In this document: positions 12,361 to 21,561 of the stretch, one piece after another | How positions within the stretch are numbered: position 1 is the stretch's first letter | Layout: every line of letters starts with the position of its first letter | NCBI GenBank assembly: GCA_036346205.1 | Contig: JARFJB010000749.1 | Coordinates: 1,136,501-1,200,500 of the forward strand | From: Vesta saturnalis | Lineage: Eukaryota; Arthropoda; Insecta; Coleoptera; Lampyridae | DNA: 64,000 nt | Reading direction: 5' to 3' | Program-made: the position numbers and the translations under genes | Notes under the pieces: model-generated | Told to the model about the DNA's origin: nothing | The model's database searches: none | Seen by the model: only the letters and a program-made list of their open reading frames with translations

Positions 12361-12800
12361 ATGCCTAATGTGAAAGGTCGCCAGCATAAACACAGTTCTC
12401 ATCAGGCCTACATCAGCAGCAGCAACACGTGGGAATATATACGGAAACCTGAAGAAACATACAGACAGTGCCCGTCTAAAGTCTCCCCAACCTACTACGT
12501 GAACCATGAAACTGACATTAATACAATTTTGGGAAACCGAACTAAGGCAACGTTTTTGATGGTATTCAGCGACGTAATCATTAAAAATGGCGGACAGCCG
12601 CCCTTTTGCGAAATAATTTTAAATGAGATCATATGGCAAGTAATACCTCACTTGAAAGCTCGTTTCAAGTCTTTTTCAACGACATCTACATTAAAATATT
12701 ACTACTGATTCATAAGTTTCAACCCAAAAACACATATGGAATAGACTATGGAACTCAGAAAAAAATGCTGATTTATGTACTTCAATAAAATATCAGAGAA
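12361..12800. other. No supported gene
   Basis: An ORF at 12361-12708 (115 codons) has no recognisable motif. It probably continues decayed PLE 3' sequence. I do not support it as a gene. Confidence 0.3.
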
Positions 12801-12804
12801 AACA

Positions 12805-12915
<111 letters not shown>

Positions 12916-12927
12916 ATATATATCCAG

Positions 12928-13272
12928 ATAATTAATTTTTGGTACTGCACATCAATATAAAACACAAAAAAGTTGAAATTTGCATCCATATATTTCGAAT
13001 TCGGGTGAATTCATCATCGGTGGAATACAAGAGAATTAAAATTAAAATTAAAACGAAATTATAAACACTGTAACAATTAATAACTAACACATTGACAAAT
13101 ATGACACAAACTAACTATTATCTATAAATAAATCGCTTAATTTGGGTATTTGTTAATCTATTAATTGTTGTTCGTTTTAATTTTCTTGTTTCCACCCATG
13201 ATGAATTCATCTGAATTCGAAGTATATGGATGCGAAGTTATTAGTGTTTTATATTGATGTGGGTACCAAAAA

Positions 13273-13279
<7 letters not shown>
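12928..13279. mobile_element. Palindromic MITE, ~110 bp arms
   Basis: The left arm from ataattaatttttggtac and the right arm ending gtaccaaaaattaattat are reverse complements, extending about 110 bp inward through cacatcaatataaaaca, gcatccatata and gaattcatcat. Each arm contains the cluster catcatcggtgg/cgaattc. Flanks on both sides are (TA)n. No coding sequence. Confidence 0.8.

Positions 13280-13303
<24 letters not shown>
13279..13303. repeat. (TA)n microsatellite
   Basis: Short TA run lying exactly between the right end of the MITE and the left end of the mariner fold-back element. Confidence 0.9.
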
Positions 13304-13479
13304 CAGGGTGATTTTTAAGTCGATACTTTTTTTTAAACTGTGTATAGAACTTTTTCAAATAACATTTTTTAATTAACTCAAAAATAAAAGAGATATTTCG
13401 TTTTAAAGGAATAAGCGGCCAAGTTCTATTTCAAATGACATGTTCAATATTGTCACCATTCTGTTCTACACAACGCTGT

Positions 13480-13960
13480 GCGCGATGTAACCACTGTTCG
13501 GTGACAGCGCATAATAACGAATTCGTTTTGATTTAATTGTTGCTGCTGCCTGTTCTATCGGCCCAATTAATTCTTTCCGCGTGTTTACCGGTGTTTTAAA
13601 AACTAACGCTTTCATGTAACCCCACAGAAAAAAATCGCAAGTATAATCCAAGAACTCCCGCACTTCTCGTCTAAAATGAGGAGGTGCTCCGTCTTGTAGA
13701 AGCCACATGTTTTGCCTTCTATCCAATGGCAATTCTTCCAGCAGATTATGTAGATGATTTTCCAAAAAATTCAGATAATTCTCGCCCGTTAAACGGTCTG
13801 GCAAGATGTGCGGACCAATGAGTATTCCATTTACAATTCCAGCCCAAACATTTACAGAAAATCTTTCTTGAAAACTTGATCTCCGTATAGCATGGGGATG
13901 TTCAAATGACCAAACATGATTATTGCGGAAATTGTTGATTCCATTTCTGGTTAATATTAT
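13480..13960 (-). pseudogene. Mariner-like transposase, middle and C-terminal part
   Basis: Reads TRNGINNFRNNHVWSFEHPH, then RFSVNVWAGIVNGILIGPH, PDRLTGENYLNFLENHL, and LLQDGAPPHFRREVREFLD carrying the second catalytic aspartate. It then jumps to CDFFLWGYMKALVF. The stretch between FLD and DFF is shortened and the usual SPDL motif is missing. The C-terminal ELIGPIEQAAATIKSKR continues but shifts frame at about 13520. N-terminal domain and first aspartate block are absent. Not functional. Confidence 0.8.
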
Positions 13961-13967
13961 ATTGAAG

Positions 13968-14107
13968 AATTAATTGGGCGCATAGAACAGGCAGCAGCAA
14001 CAATTAAAACAAAACGAATTTCGTTATTACGCGCTGTCACCGAACTGTGGTTACATCGCGCACAGCGTTGTGTAGAACAGAATGGTGACAACATTGAACA
14101 TGTCATT
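13968..14107 (+). pseudogene. Second mariner transposase C-terminus, inverted
   Basis: Encodes EELIGRIEQAAATIKTKR and then ISLLRAVTELWLHRAQRC, ending at a stop after NIEHVI. This is the same C-terminus as on the opposite strand at 13466-13560, but here the frame is undamaged, so the two copies decayed independently or come from different parent elements. Confidence 0.75.
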
Positions 14108-14248
14108 TGAAATAGAACTTGACTGCTTATTCATTTAAAACGAAATATCTCTTTTATTTTTGAATTAATTAAAAAATGTTATTTGAAAAGTTCTTTATTT
14201 TAATTAGTTCTATACACAGTTTAAAAAGCATCAACTTAAACATTACCC

Positions 14249-14250
<2 letters not shown>

Positions 14251-14305
<55 letters not shown>
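14251..14305. repeat. (TA)n microsatellite
   Basis: TA run joining the right end of the mariner remnant to the left end of the next MITE. Confidence 0.95.
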
Positions 14306-14306
<1 letters not shown>

Positions 14307-14825
14307 TGGGTGTTATTTAATAAGCGTCCGATATTTTACAGGATTCCTCAGTTATTTTAGGAAAAAGTTCATATAAGCATTGGTCTGCAAGGCCTTCATT
14401 TTTGAGATACAGGGCGTTAAAGATTTATTTTCATTTTTGTTTTTCCTAAATAATTTTTTTAATAATCTCAATATTTTAACAAAAATTGGTACTGGGGAGT
14501 TTTTTAACATGAAAAGAAAAGTATCAAGTAAGCGTGCATACAGGCAGGAGGAGAACATTTCAAACATTTATTGTGATTTTGCTTTAGTTTTTTATCTTGC
14601 GTTCGGTTGTTTATTGTTATTTATAAATTTTCGTTTAAAATGTTTTCATGTTGATTAAAAAAAAATAAAAATTCCAAAATTATTTAGGAAAAACAAAAAT
14701 GAAAATAAATATTTAACACCCTGTATCTCAAAAACTAAGGCCTTGTAGACCCATGCTTATATAAACTTCTTTCCTTAAAAATAACTGAGGAATCCTCGTA
14801 AAATATCGGACACTTATTAAATAAC

Positions 14826-14828
<3 letters not shown>
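14306..14828. mobile_element. Palindromic MITE, 523 bp
   Basis: The left end ctgggtgttatttaataag and right end cttattaaataacatg form arms of about 180 bp (ccgatattttac, ggattcctcagttatttt, ggccttcatttttgagata, ttcatttttgtttttccta). The internal word gatacagggcgtta/taacaccctgtatc shows that an older cagggtg-type end is embedded in each arm. TA runs flank both sides. Non-coding. Confidence 0.85.
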
Positions 14829-14881
<53 letters not shown>

Positions 14882-14937
14882 TAAATATATATATATATAT
14901 ATAATATAACACACAACACACACACAGCACAATATAT

Positions 14938-14974
<37 letters not shown>
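14829..14974. repeat. (TA)n tracts with short CA-rich interruption
   Basis: TA runs at 14829-14877, 14885-14905 and 14940-14974 are separated by short AT/CA sequence (acacacaacacacacaca). ORFs reading YIYIYI here are artefacts. Confidence 0.9.
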
Positions 14975-14978
<4 letters not shown>

Positions 14979-15002
14979 GAAATTTAAAAGATAATCAAAC
15001 AT

Positions 15003-15425
15003 TTTCAAGTGTGAAATGTATTGTTGAGGTTCTGGTAAGAACCTGTATTGGATGGGCCACGTTTCGACAAAGTCATATTTTCCGCCCTCAGGTCGCTAAT
15101 AGTTTTGCTCTACTCCTAGTTACTCGAGCTGCACTGAAATTTGTTGTAGTAGTTTCCTGCTTATATACTCGTTTGATGGGTTTACTTTCACTTTCTCCGT
15201 TTTCAGTTTTGTCTGTTCTTCTCTGCGATAATGGTTTCTCTGCTGCTTTCGTGCTTGTTCTTGAATTATGTTTTTCCTTGCTTAATAGTGTATTAAGTTT
15301 TTTGCATAATTTTCAATCTCGATAGTTTCCCTTTTTATCCTTTTTGTAAGATGTTCCTCACATGCTATCCATTTGATATTGTCAAAATTGATGTTGTATT
15401 CATTACATGTCACATGATGGCCACC
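15003..15425 (-). pseudogene. Penelope-like element 3' end, inverted copy
   Basis: The minus strand first encodes CNEYNINFDNIKWIACEEH and LTKRIKRETIEIENYAK, the C-terminal end of a PLE protein after GIY-YIG. Untranslated sequence follows that is closely similar to 16060-16320 on the plus strand (for example gcagcagagaaaccattatc, agtatataagcaggaaac). It includes cctgagggcgg...gtcgaaacgtgg, a hammerhead-like core. The copy lies head-to-head with the PLE at 15430-16335. Confidence 0.75.
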
Positions 15426-15429
15426 AGGA

Positions 15430-16335
15430 TTGTCAAAACTGGTGATCAGACCTAAAATATTAACTGACCACCAACATTTAAGAACAGAGATGGAAACGTT
15501 AAAAACAATTCTACCACAAAATGGTTATACGGAAAAAGATCCAAAAGCCACAAAAACCAACAAGAAACAAAAACTACGAGGAGCAAGAGGGACCAACAAA
15601 CAATATACTTCTACCGTACATTAAGGGAACAACAGATAAAATATGCAACATTCTAAAAAAGCTCAACATCAAAATCATTTTCAAAACAGACAAGAAAATA
15701 GAAACGGTTTTCCTGAATCCAAAAACAAAAATAAACCTAGAGGGTCAGGGAATCTATGAAATCCCTTGTGGAGATTGTGGCCGAGTGTACCTCGGTCAAA
15801 CAAACAGGCGAATAAGTACGAGATTCGAGGAACACCAATTAGCAGTAAGGAACAACGCTTTAGCGTTATCGCTGGCGAAATATGTAATGAATTTTGTACT
15901 CATTTTGAAAATAGCAAAATGGTACCATGTGAGGACCATCTCACTAAAGGGATAACAAGGAAGCTATCGAGATTGAAAAACATCCAAAAAAATTAAATGC
16001 AAGGGACGATACGCGGAGATTACCGCATACATGGAAACTAATATTAAACAATGAAAAACATGATTCAAGAACAAAAACGCAGCAGAGAAACCATTATCGC
16101 AGAAAATCGAAAGTCAAAAAGTGAAAACGGAGAAAGTGGAAGTGGAGAAATCCATCAAAGTAGTATATAAGCAGGAAACGACTACAACAAACTTTAGTTT
16201 AGTTCGAGTAACGAAAAGCAGAGCAAAACTATTAGCGACTTGAGGATGGCAAATACGACTTTGCCCAAACATCGTCAAAATAATACAGCTTCTTATTTAT
16301 CAGAGCCTCAACAATACACGAGTACATCAACCCGG
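15430..16335 (+). mobile_element. Penelope-like element, 3' half
   Basis: Protein pieces in order: LTDHQHLRTEMETLKTIL, then YIKGTTDKICNILKKLNIK and a linker, then EGQGIYEIPCGDCGRVYLGQ and TNRRISTRFEEHQ. The last two are a well-preserved GIY-YIG nuclease with GIY, YLG, arginine and glutamate positions visible in the frame 15521-15955. Frameshifts near 15530 and 15865 divide it; the final frame ends LSRLKNIQKN at 15995. Downstream non-coding sequence carries cttgaggatggc...tttgcccaaacatcg at about 16238-16275, a degenerate CTGATGA...GAAAC-like motif. Reverse transcriptase motifs are missing. Confidence 0.75.
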
Positions 16336-16344
16336 AAAAAGTGG

Positions 16345-16350
<6 letters not shown>

Positions 16351-16398
<48 letters not shown>
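16351..16398. repeat. (TA)n microsatellite
   Basis: TA run immediately after the apparent 3' end of the PLE. Confidence 0.95.
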
Positions 16399-16402
<4 letters not shown>

Positions 16403-17425
16403 AATGATTACACATACATTTTAGGGTTTTACATGTGAAACGCTGAAATGTATACTTTCATGTCAATAAAAATATGTATTATCTTTAGCATAATGAACCG
16501 GCATAAGCACCTCTATATAATAACGATAGAGGAAGACGAGAGAGAACGTACCAATAGTTTATGCAAGAATTTATGCAACCAGTGAAACGCGTTGACCAAT
16601 ACATTAAATTACCATATGCTCTAATGTGATTTAATATCGCGTCGATTCTTTCAATTTTCTGCATTAACTGATAAGATAGGTTTAACACATTTTACACGAA
16701 TAATTTCCTTACTTATAGAGTTAGGGCTAGGTATATTTTTCGTAATAATTGAAACAAATTAAATTCATCAAAAATGTTTATAATAATATTATATAAATTC
16801 AAAATCATACATTTTTAGTAAAATTTTATGAATATATAAATATATATTGTAAATACATAATATCGCAACAATTTTATTTAGAAAAACACATTGTACATAC
16901 GTACATACATATATATTTAGTGACCCGAAAATATAACAAATTTCTTATAAAGCATCCGGTTTGAATATGAACTTTGAAATACTTTTGGGGGACATACAAT
17001 TAAATGACGTGAAATTTTATTTACGGAAATTTAGAGAAGAGCGTAATGACTGAAATAATGCGAATGTAAAATATTTAATTTATTTATTTTAATTTTATGC
17101 TGAAATATTATATTAAATTAGTTTTTTAATGTTAAAGTCGAAGCCTAGAATACATTTATCTACGCTATCCGGTGTTTATTATATTTAATCAGATAAAAAC
17201 AAACACGTAACACAAATTGCCTAACCATCAATTTCCGCTTTAGTTTCCAGTTAAAGTTGCTTATGTTACCTCTCGTCTTACTCGATGATAATAACCTATA
17301 AGAACTTAGAAACTTGTAACTAATAATAGTTGTATTCGTTTTACTATTTTTAAGTGAGTATCTCATCTTACACGTTATTAGGGAAGTACATACAGGTTAC
17401 GTTCAAATCGAGCGTGATTTGCCTA
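16399..17425. other. AT-rich non-coding, nothing recognised
   Basis: No coding or structural feature identified. The ORFs at 16485-16688 and 17160-17366 (minus) have no recognisable motif. Confidence 0.4.
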
Positions 17426-17496
17426 TGCGATAGCTCAGTTGGTAGAGCACTACTCTACCAAAGTATGAGTCATGGTTTTAAATCCCACTCGAAGTA
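17423..17496 (+). repeat. tRNA-derived sequence (SINE head or tRNA pseudogene)
   Basis: Contains a near-consensus A box (tagctcagttggtagagc, with a GCTC/GAGC D stem) and a degenerate B box (ggttttaaatcccac). The expected anticodon loop is ctaccaa, giving anticodon ACC if read as a tRNA. The T stem (atggt/cccac) pairs poorly. A related copy is at 46430-46498; both end actcgaagtaa/actcgaaataa. This suggests a tRNA-derived repeat family and not a working tRNA gene. Confidence 0.55.
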
Positions 17497-17828
17497 ATCC
17501 TTTATTCCATGTACAATTGCGGCCAGGAAAAGTTACCACTATAATTTTTCTATTGTAATTCAGTAGAAAATCATTGGCGTACGAACTTGATTAAAATGAA
17601 AGTGCTGTCACCATAGGCACTTTTTAAATTATGTAGCGTTTTCAAATTATAATACGCCATTGTAAATGAACGTCATATTGACTTAAAAGTTCTTTTACTC
17701 TATTCAAAATTTTCAAAAAATGATTGCTAGATAAATGTAAGTGGTAACTTTTCCTTGGCCGCAACCGTACATTAAAAGTTAATATAAAAAACATACAATT
17801 AAGGAATTTAAAATGTATAGTATATATG
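17497..17828. other. Non-coding, possible SINE body
   Basis: Follows the tRNA-like head. The words ggccaggaaaagttaccact (about 17521-17540) and agtggtaacttttccttggcc (about 17740-17760) form a short inverted repeat around about 200 bp. No coding content. Confidence 0.4.
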
Positions 17829-17852
17829 TGTATATATATATATATATATATA
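17829..17852. repeat. (TA)n microsatellite
   Basis: Short TA run directly left of the MITE end. Confidence 0.85.
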
Positions 17853-18759
17853 CAGGGTGTGCAAATAGTATTGCACCAAATGAGATTATGTAGAAACGGT
17901 TTAACATTTGGTGGGGTTAAAACATACATGAATACCCATATATTGATATGAGTTTCGTTTGTTTTGTGCGACTGGTGTTAGCTAGAGGCAGCCATATTGA
18001 TTTTTTTTAAACTGCAACCTAGGTTGAGTTTGGTGTCATTTGACAGGTAATTGATTTAGAAATACACTACGGTATATCATAAGCTTATTCTAAAATAATG
18101 AAGAAAATTAAAAAGCCAAATTAACTTTGTAGAGGGAACATTTTCTGGACAAAGGGTTGTAAATAAATACAACTTATACAAAAATGTAATTCAAATGTAG
18201 CAGTTCTGTGTTCTCTACTGATTGTTGTCAGTTTTAGCAATTTCTAATACTCTTTTCGCTTTTCTAATTCGAACTGATAGTAAATACTGCAATACGATAT
18301 TATCATAATCTTGTTTTTCTCACGTAGACTCTGCAGAATGCATTGGGTGCTTTTGTTGGTAGACTTAGATTTTGTCAAGAAGTGAATGGAAAACAATTTG
18401 AGCAGTTATTCTGATTTTCATCAATTAAGTAACTCAATTTTTTTGTTCAATTCTTTTGTTTTATTCACTTGAACTATATGTTTAATATTTTAATTTTCTT
18501 CGTTATTTTAGAATAAACAATCTTATGATATACCGTGCTGTATTTCTAAATCAATTACCTGCCAAATAACACCAAATTCAACCTAGGTTGCCATTTAAGA
18601 AAATTTAAGATGGCTGCCTCTGACAAACACCAGTCGCACAAAACAAATGAAACTCATATCAAAATATAGGTATTTATGTATTATTTAACCCCACCAAAGG
18701 TCAAATCTAAATGTCAAACCGTATCTACATAATCTCATTTGGTGCGATACTATTTGCAC

Positions 18760-18762
<3 letters not shown>
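17853..18762. mobile_element. Palindromic MITE, 910 bp, ~270 bp arms
   Basis: The left end cagggtgtgcaaatagtatt and the right end (reverse complement caggtgcaaatagtatc) are flanked by TA. The arms match inward for about 270 bp through accaaatgagattatgta, ttttgtgcgactggtgtt and gtaattgatttagaaata. The central ~370 bp is unique AT-rich sequence without coding potential. TIR and TA target point to a Tc1/mariner-related non-autonomous element. Confidence 0.9.

Positions 18763-18814
<52 letters not shown>
18763..18814. repeat. (TA)n microsatellite
   Basis: TA run directly right of the MITE end. Confidence 0.95.
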
Positions 18815-18815
<1 letters not shown>

Positions 18816-19779
18816 CTTCTATATAATAATTTGTAACTAATAATAGTTACATTCGTTTTACCACCTTTAAATGAGCTCTGTTATTAGTGGAGCTGTTCAG
18901 CAAGGTTTGTAAGTGAGTCAATTTCGTTTTGAGGTTATGAAAATATTTTATAAACAATCCTCAAACATACACTTTTTAGCCGTTCCTTCAATGCAGTTTA
19001 TATGACTAAAACAATTTATACATTAAAAATCAGAATCGAGATGTTCTTGTGCAAAAAAATGGATTGACAACAGAACTAAATTTCATTTGTAGAAATGTTA
19101 AAGATTTTAGGTTATAACACTTTTGGTTTCGTGTTTTGAAATAATATTTTTGTAATCGTTACTTTTAATACATAAAGAGAAAATGGTATATAACTAAATA
19201 TATAAACTTTTTATTTATGTATTTAATTTGACATTTGTCAACAAATATTTCAAAATTTAATTTTTTCTAATTTTATGTGAACGATTAAAAATGTATTAAA
19301 CGTGCGTGTCATTTTTGGTGCTCGCCATATATTTATCTCGGCTACGCCTCGGGTAAAAAGAACAGCCTCGCACCAAGAAATGTGTAAACAGCGCAGTAGT
19401 TGAAATCTACTATTTTAAATAGGTGAACATAATTAGGCAATTGTATAATTATTAAACCATTAAATATTAATATCTCAAAGAAATTTTAAATTTTTGTAAA
19501 AAAAAATAAGTGCAAGTGTAAAAATAATAATTTTACAGCATAAAGTGAGAAATATTATTGAGTATGTAAATGACAGTAATGATGAATACTTTTTTTTGGT
19601 ACCCCACCAGAAATCAGTGTACTGGAAATTTTTTCTATTATTAGAAGTTATAGAGTTCAAAGTAAGAATAACATCACAGAGTAATAGAAAAATTACTTTG
19701 TTAACTATTTACATTGGTATCACCACTGTTCAACTAAAGATGGCCAGTCCTCATCACTACTGATTGTATAAATGTCTTG
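18815..19779. other. Non-coding with two small repeat fragments
   Basis: About 19045-19130 (caacagaactaaatttcat, aaagattttaggttat) is the inverted relative of about 45270-45345 in the MITE-like element there. About 19312-19378 is a small inverted repeat (ttggtgctcgc...cctcgcaccaa) around ggctacgcctcgg. No gene was seen. Confidence 0.45.
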
Positions 19780-20029
19780 TGGAGGTTTACGTTTTAGCCG
19801 CGTATGAATTTCTTTTTGTCCAAGTTCGTAAAAAGTTGCGCCCACAGGTATTTAGATTTAGATGATATGTTTTAGTCAGGTTTTTGATGTGTTCTTGAAT
19901 GGTGTCCATTCCAAGGTCATGGTGTAGTTGTTTATTCGTTATGTAACAAGGTGCGTTTACTGCCGTCCTGAGTACTTTGTTTCGAAGTACTTGAATTCTA
20001 TTTATATTTGATTTAGAGAGTTGCCCGCG
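19780..20029 (-). pseudogene. LINE ORF2 C-terminus, 5'-truncated copy
   Basis: On the minus strand the frame reads LSKSNINRIQVLRNKVLRTA, VNAPCYITNKQLHHDLGMDT and IQEHIKNLTKTYHLNLN. This is the C-terminal tail found after the reverse transcriptase in Jockey-clade LINEs; compare FVSNRTIHDDLKIPFVKEV in the plus-strand LINE at 23960-24020. It begins abruptly at 20029, as expected for 5' truncation, and lies head-to-head with the next LINE. Confidence 0.7.
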
Positions 20030-20211
20030 AGCAGTGAGACGATGCGGACTTCCTTTCTGAGGGTCAAGTGATAGTGCTTAATCTTACACTGGCGTTCTAG
20101 ATAAGTACAATTTCAACTTTCTTGCTCGCTGTTTGTTATTTGTTATTTATAACTTAAATTTACGTGTCTAAAATAACATATACAAATTACAGTAAACACA
20201 AAAATTATACC

Positions 20212-21561
20212 ATGTTACCTGCCGGGGGCGGCCCCGGCTACGGAGATGGTTTCATGCCAAACCCCAAATTCACACAATTTCCAAATTACATGCAAAACAA
20301 TTGGTGTTATCAACAACAACCATTTCCTATAGGAAAGTCTCAATTCCTACAACATCCAAATGTAAATAATACCTTACTACCGCAAAATTTATTAAACCCT
20401 ACCCCGACGATCTGGCCATATGCCACACCTACTACATCAAATGTGTTTTATCAATGTCCTGAAAATGATGCCAATTCTAACACAGATATGTATGAATGTT
20501 CAGACTCGAAACCAGAAACAACTAGTAAGGAAAATCCCTGGCAACAAATAAGCAGTAGAAGGAAACGAAAACATGTACTTCTTTACCAGTTAACCCTAAA
20601 ACAACACAAACACCTACCGATTTTGTCCCAAATCAGTCAAATATATTCAATGTATTGTCAAATGAAAATACTATAATGGAAGAATCAGATACATCACAGA
20701 CAATCATGCAAACTCCCAAACCACCTCCTATCTTCATACATGGAGTTGTCAACTATCCAGAAATGACAAAATTCTTAAATACCATCTCAAAAACACAAAA
20801 CTATACGCCCAAAGCCATGATTAACAACGTGATCAAAATAAACGTACAAACTATAGATAATTATCGTAAACTGTTGCAAAACAAAAAAATAATACACCAT
20901 ACGTATCAATTAAAACAAGAAAAGCCTATCGTGTGGTAATCAGGCATTTACATCCCACCATATCCATTGAAGAATTAAAGACTGAATTAGAACTGGGCGA
21001 TAAAATCAGAAATATATACAACATAAAAAGCAGAGTTGATAAAACACCTTTACGCATATTCTTTGTTGATATTGAACTGGCAGAGAACAACAAAACCATC
21101 TATGACATAAATTTTTTACTAAATATGAGCATCAAGTCGAACCACAGAGAAAACGCACTGAACCAGCACAGTGCACTAGGTGCCAAGCATACGGACACAC
21201 CAAATCTTACTGTTTTAGACCTTATGCTTGCGTCAAATGAGGAAAAATTATAACACAGTAACGTGTACCAAAACAAAAGACACCCCTGCCACTTGTACAT
21301 TATATGGAGGAAGTCATCCTGCTAATTATAAGGATGTGTAAAATCTATCAGGATCTGTACAAGAAAAAGAATACTTCACCAATATATTTAAATACAACTT
21401 ATGCCCAAACGGTAAAGGGAAACTTTAGACCAACAGTAACTACATCACAACCTGAATCTACACTAACAAAATTCCTAGAAGAATTTAAAAGTATGTTTCA
21501 GCAACTCATGCAGCAAAACAGCATGGTACTTTCTATGCTCACTACTGTCGTCAATAAATGA
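20212..21561 (+). pseudogene. LINE ORF1 (Gag-like, zinc-knuckle protein)
   Basis: The likely start is the ATG at 20212 (accatgttacctg, MLPAGGGPGYGDGF); a glutamine/proline/asparagine-rich N-terminus follows. After a frameshift near 20640 the frame reads PPIFIHGVVNYPEMTKFLN, then VVIRHLHPTISIEELKTEL, the RNA-binding-like region of Jockey Gag proteins. Another shift near 21140 leads into CTRCQAYGHTKSYC, CVKCGKNYNTVTC and YGGSHPANYKGC, three CCHC-like zinc knuckles, partly damaged. The C-terminus ends FQQLMQQNSMVLSMLTTVVN. Its stop overlaps the ORF2 start as ATGA. The role is RNP assembly with the element RNA. Confidence 0.8.

Larger units (their letters stand above)
13304..14250. mobile_element. 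Mariner remnant with two 3' ends, tail-to-tail
   Basis: The left end cagggtgatttttaagtcg and the right end (reverse complement tagggtaatgtttaagttg) are flanked by TA runs. The inverted similarity is not limited to the TIR: about 13304-13565 matches about 13968-14250 in inverted orientation and includes the transposase C-terminus on both strands. The element therefore consists of two 3' halves facing outward, with the 5' half lost. Confidence 0.8.

Noticed and set aside
12361..12708. 115-codon ORF as a real gene
   Set aside because: No motif. It starts inside the decayed 3' region of a Penelope-like fragment and contains low-information sequence.
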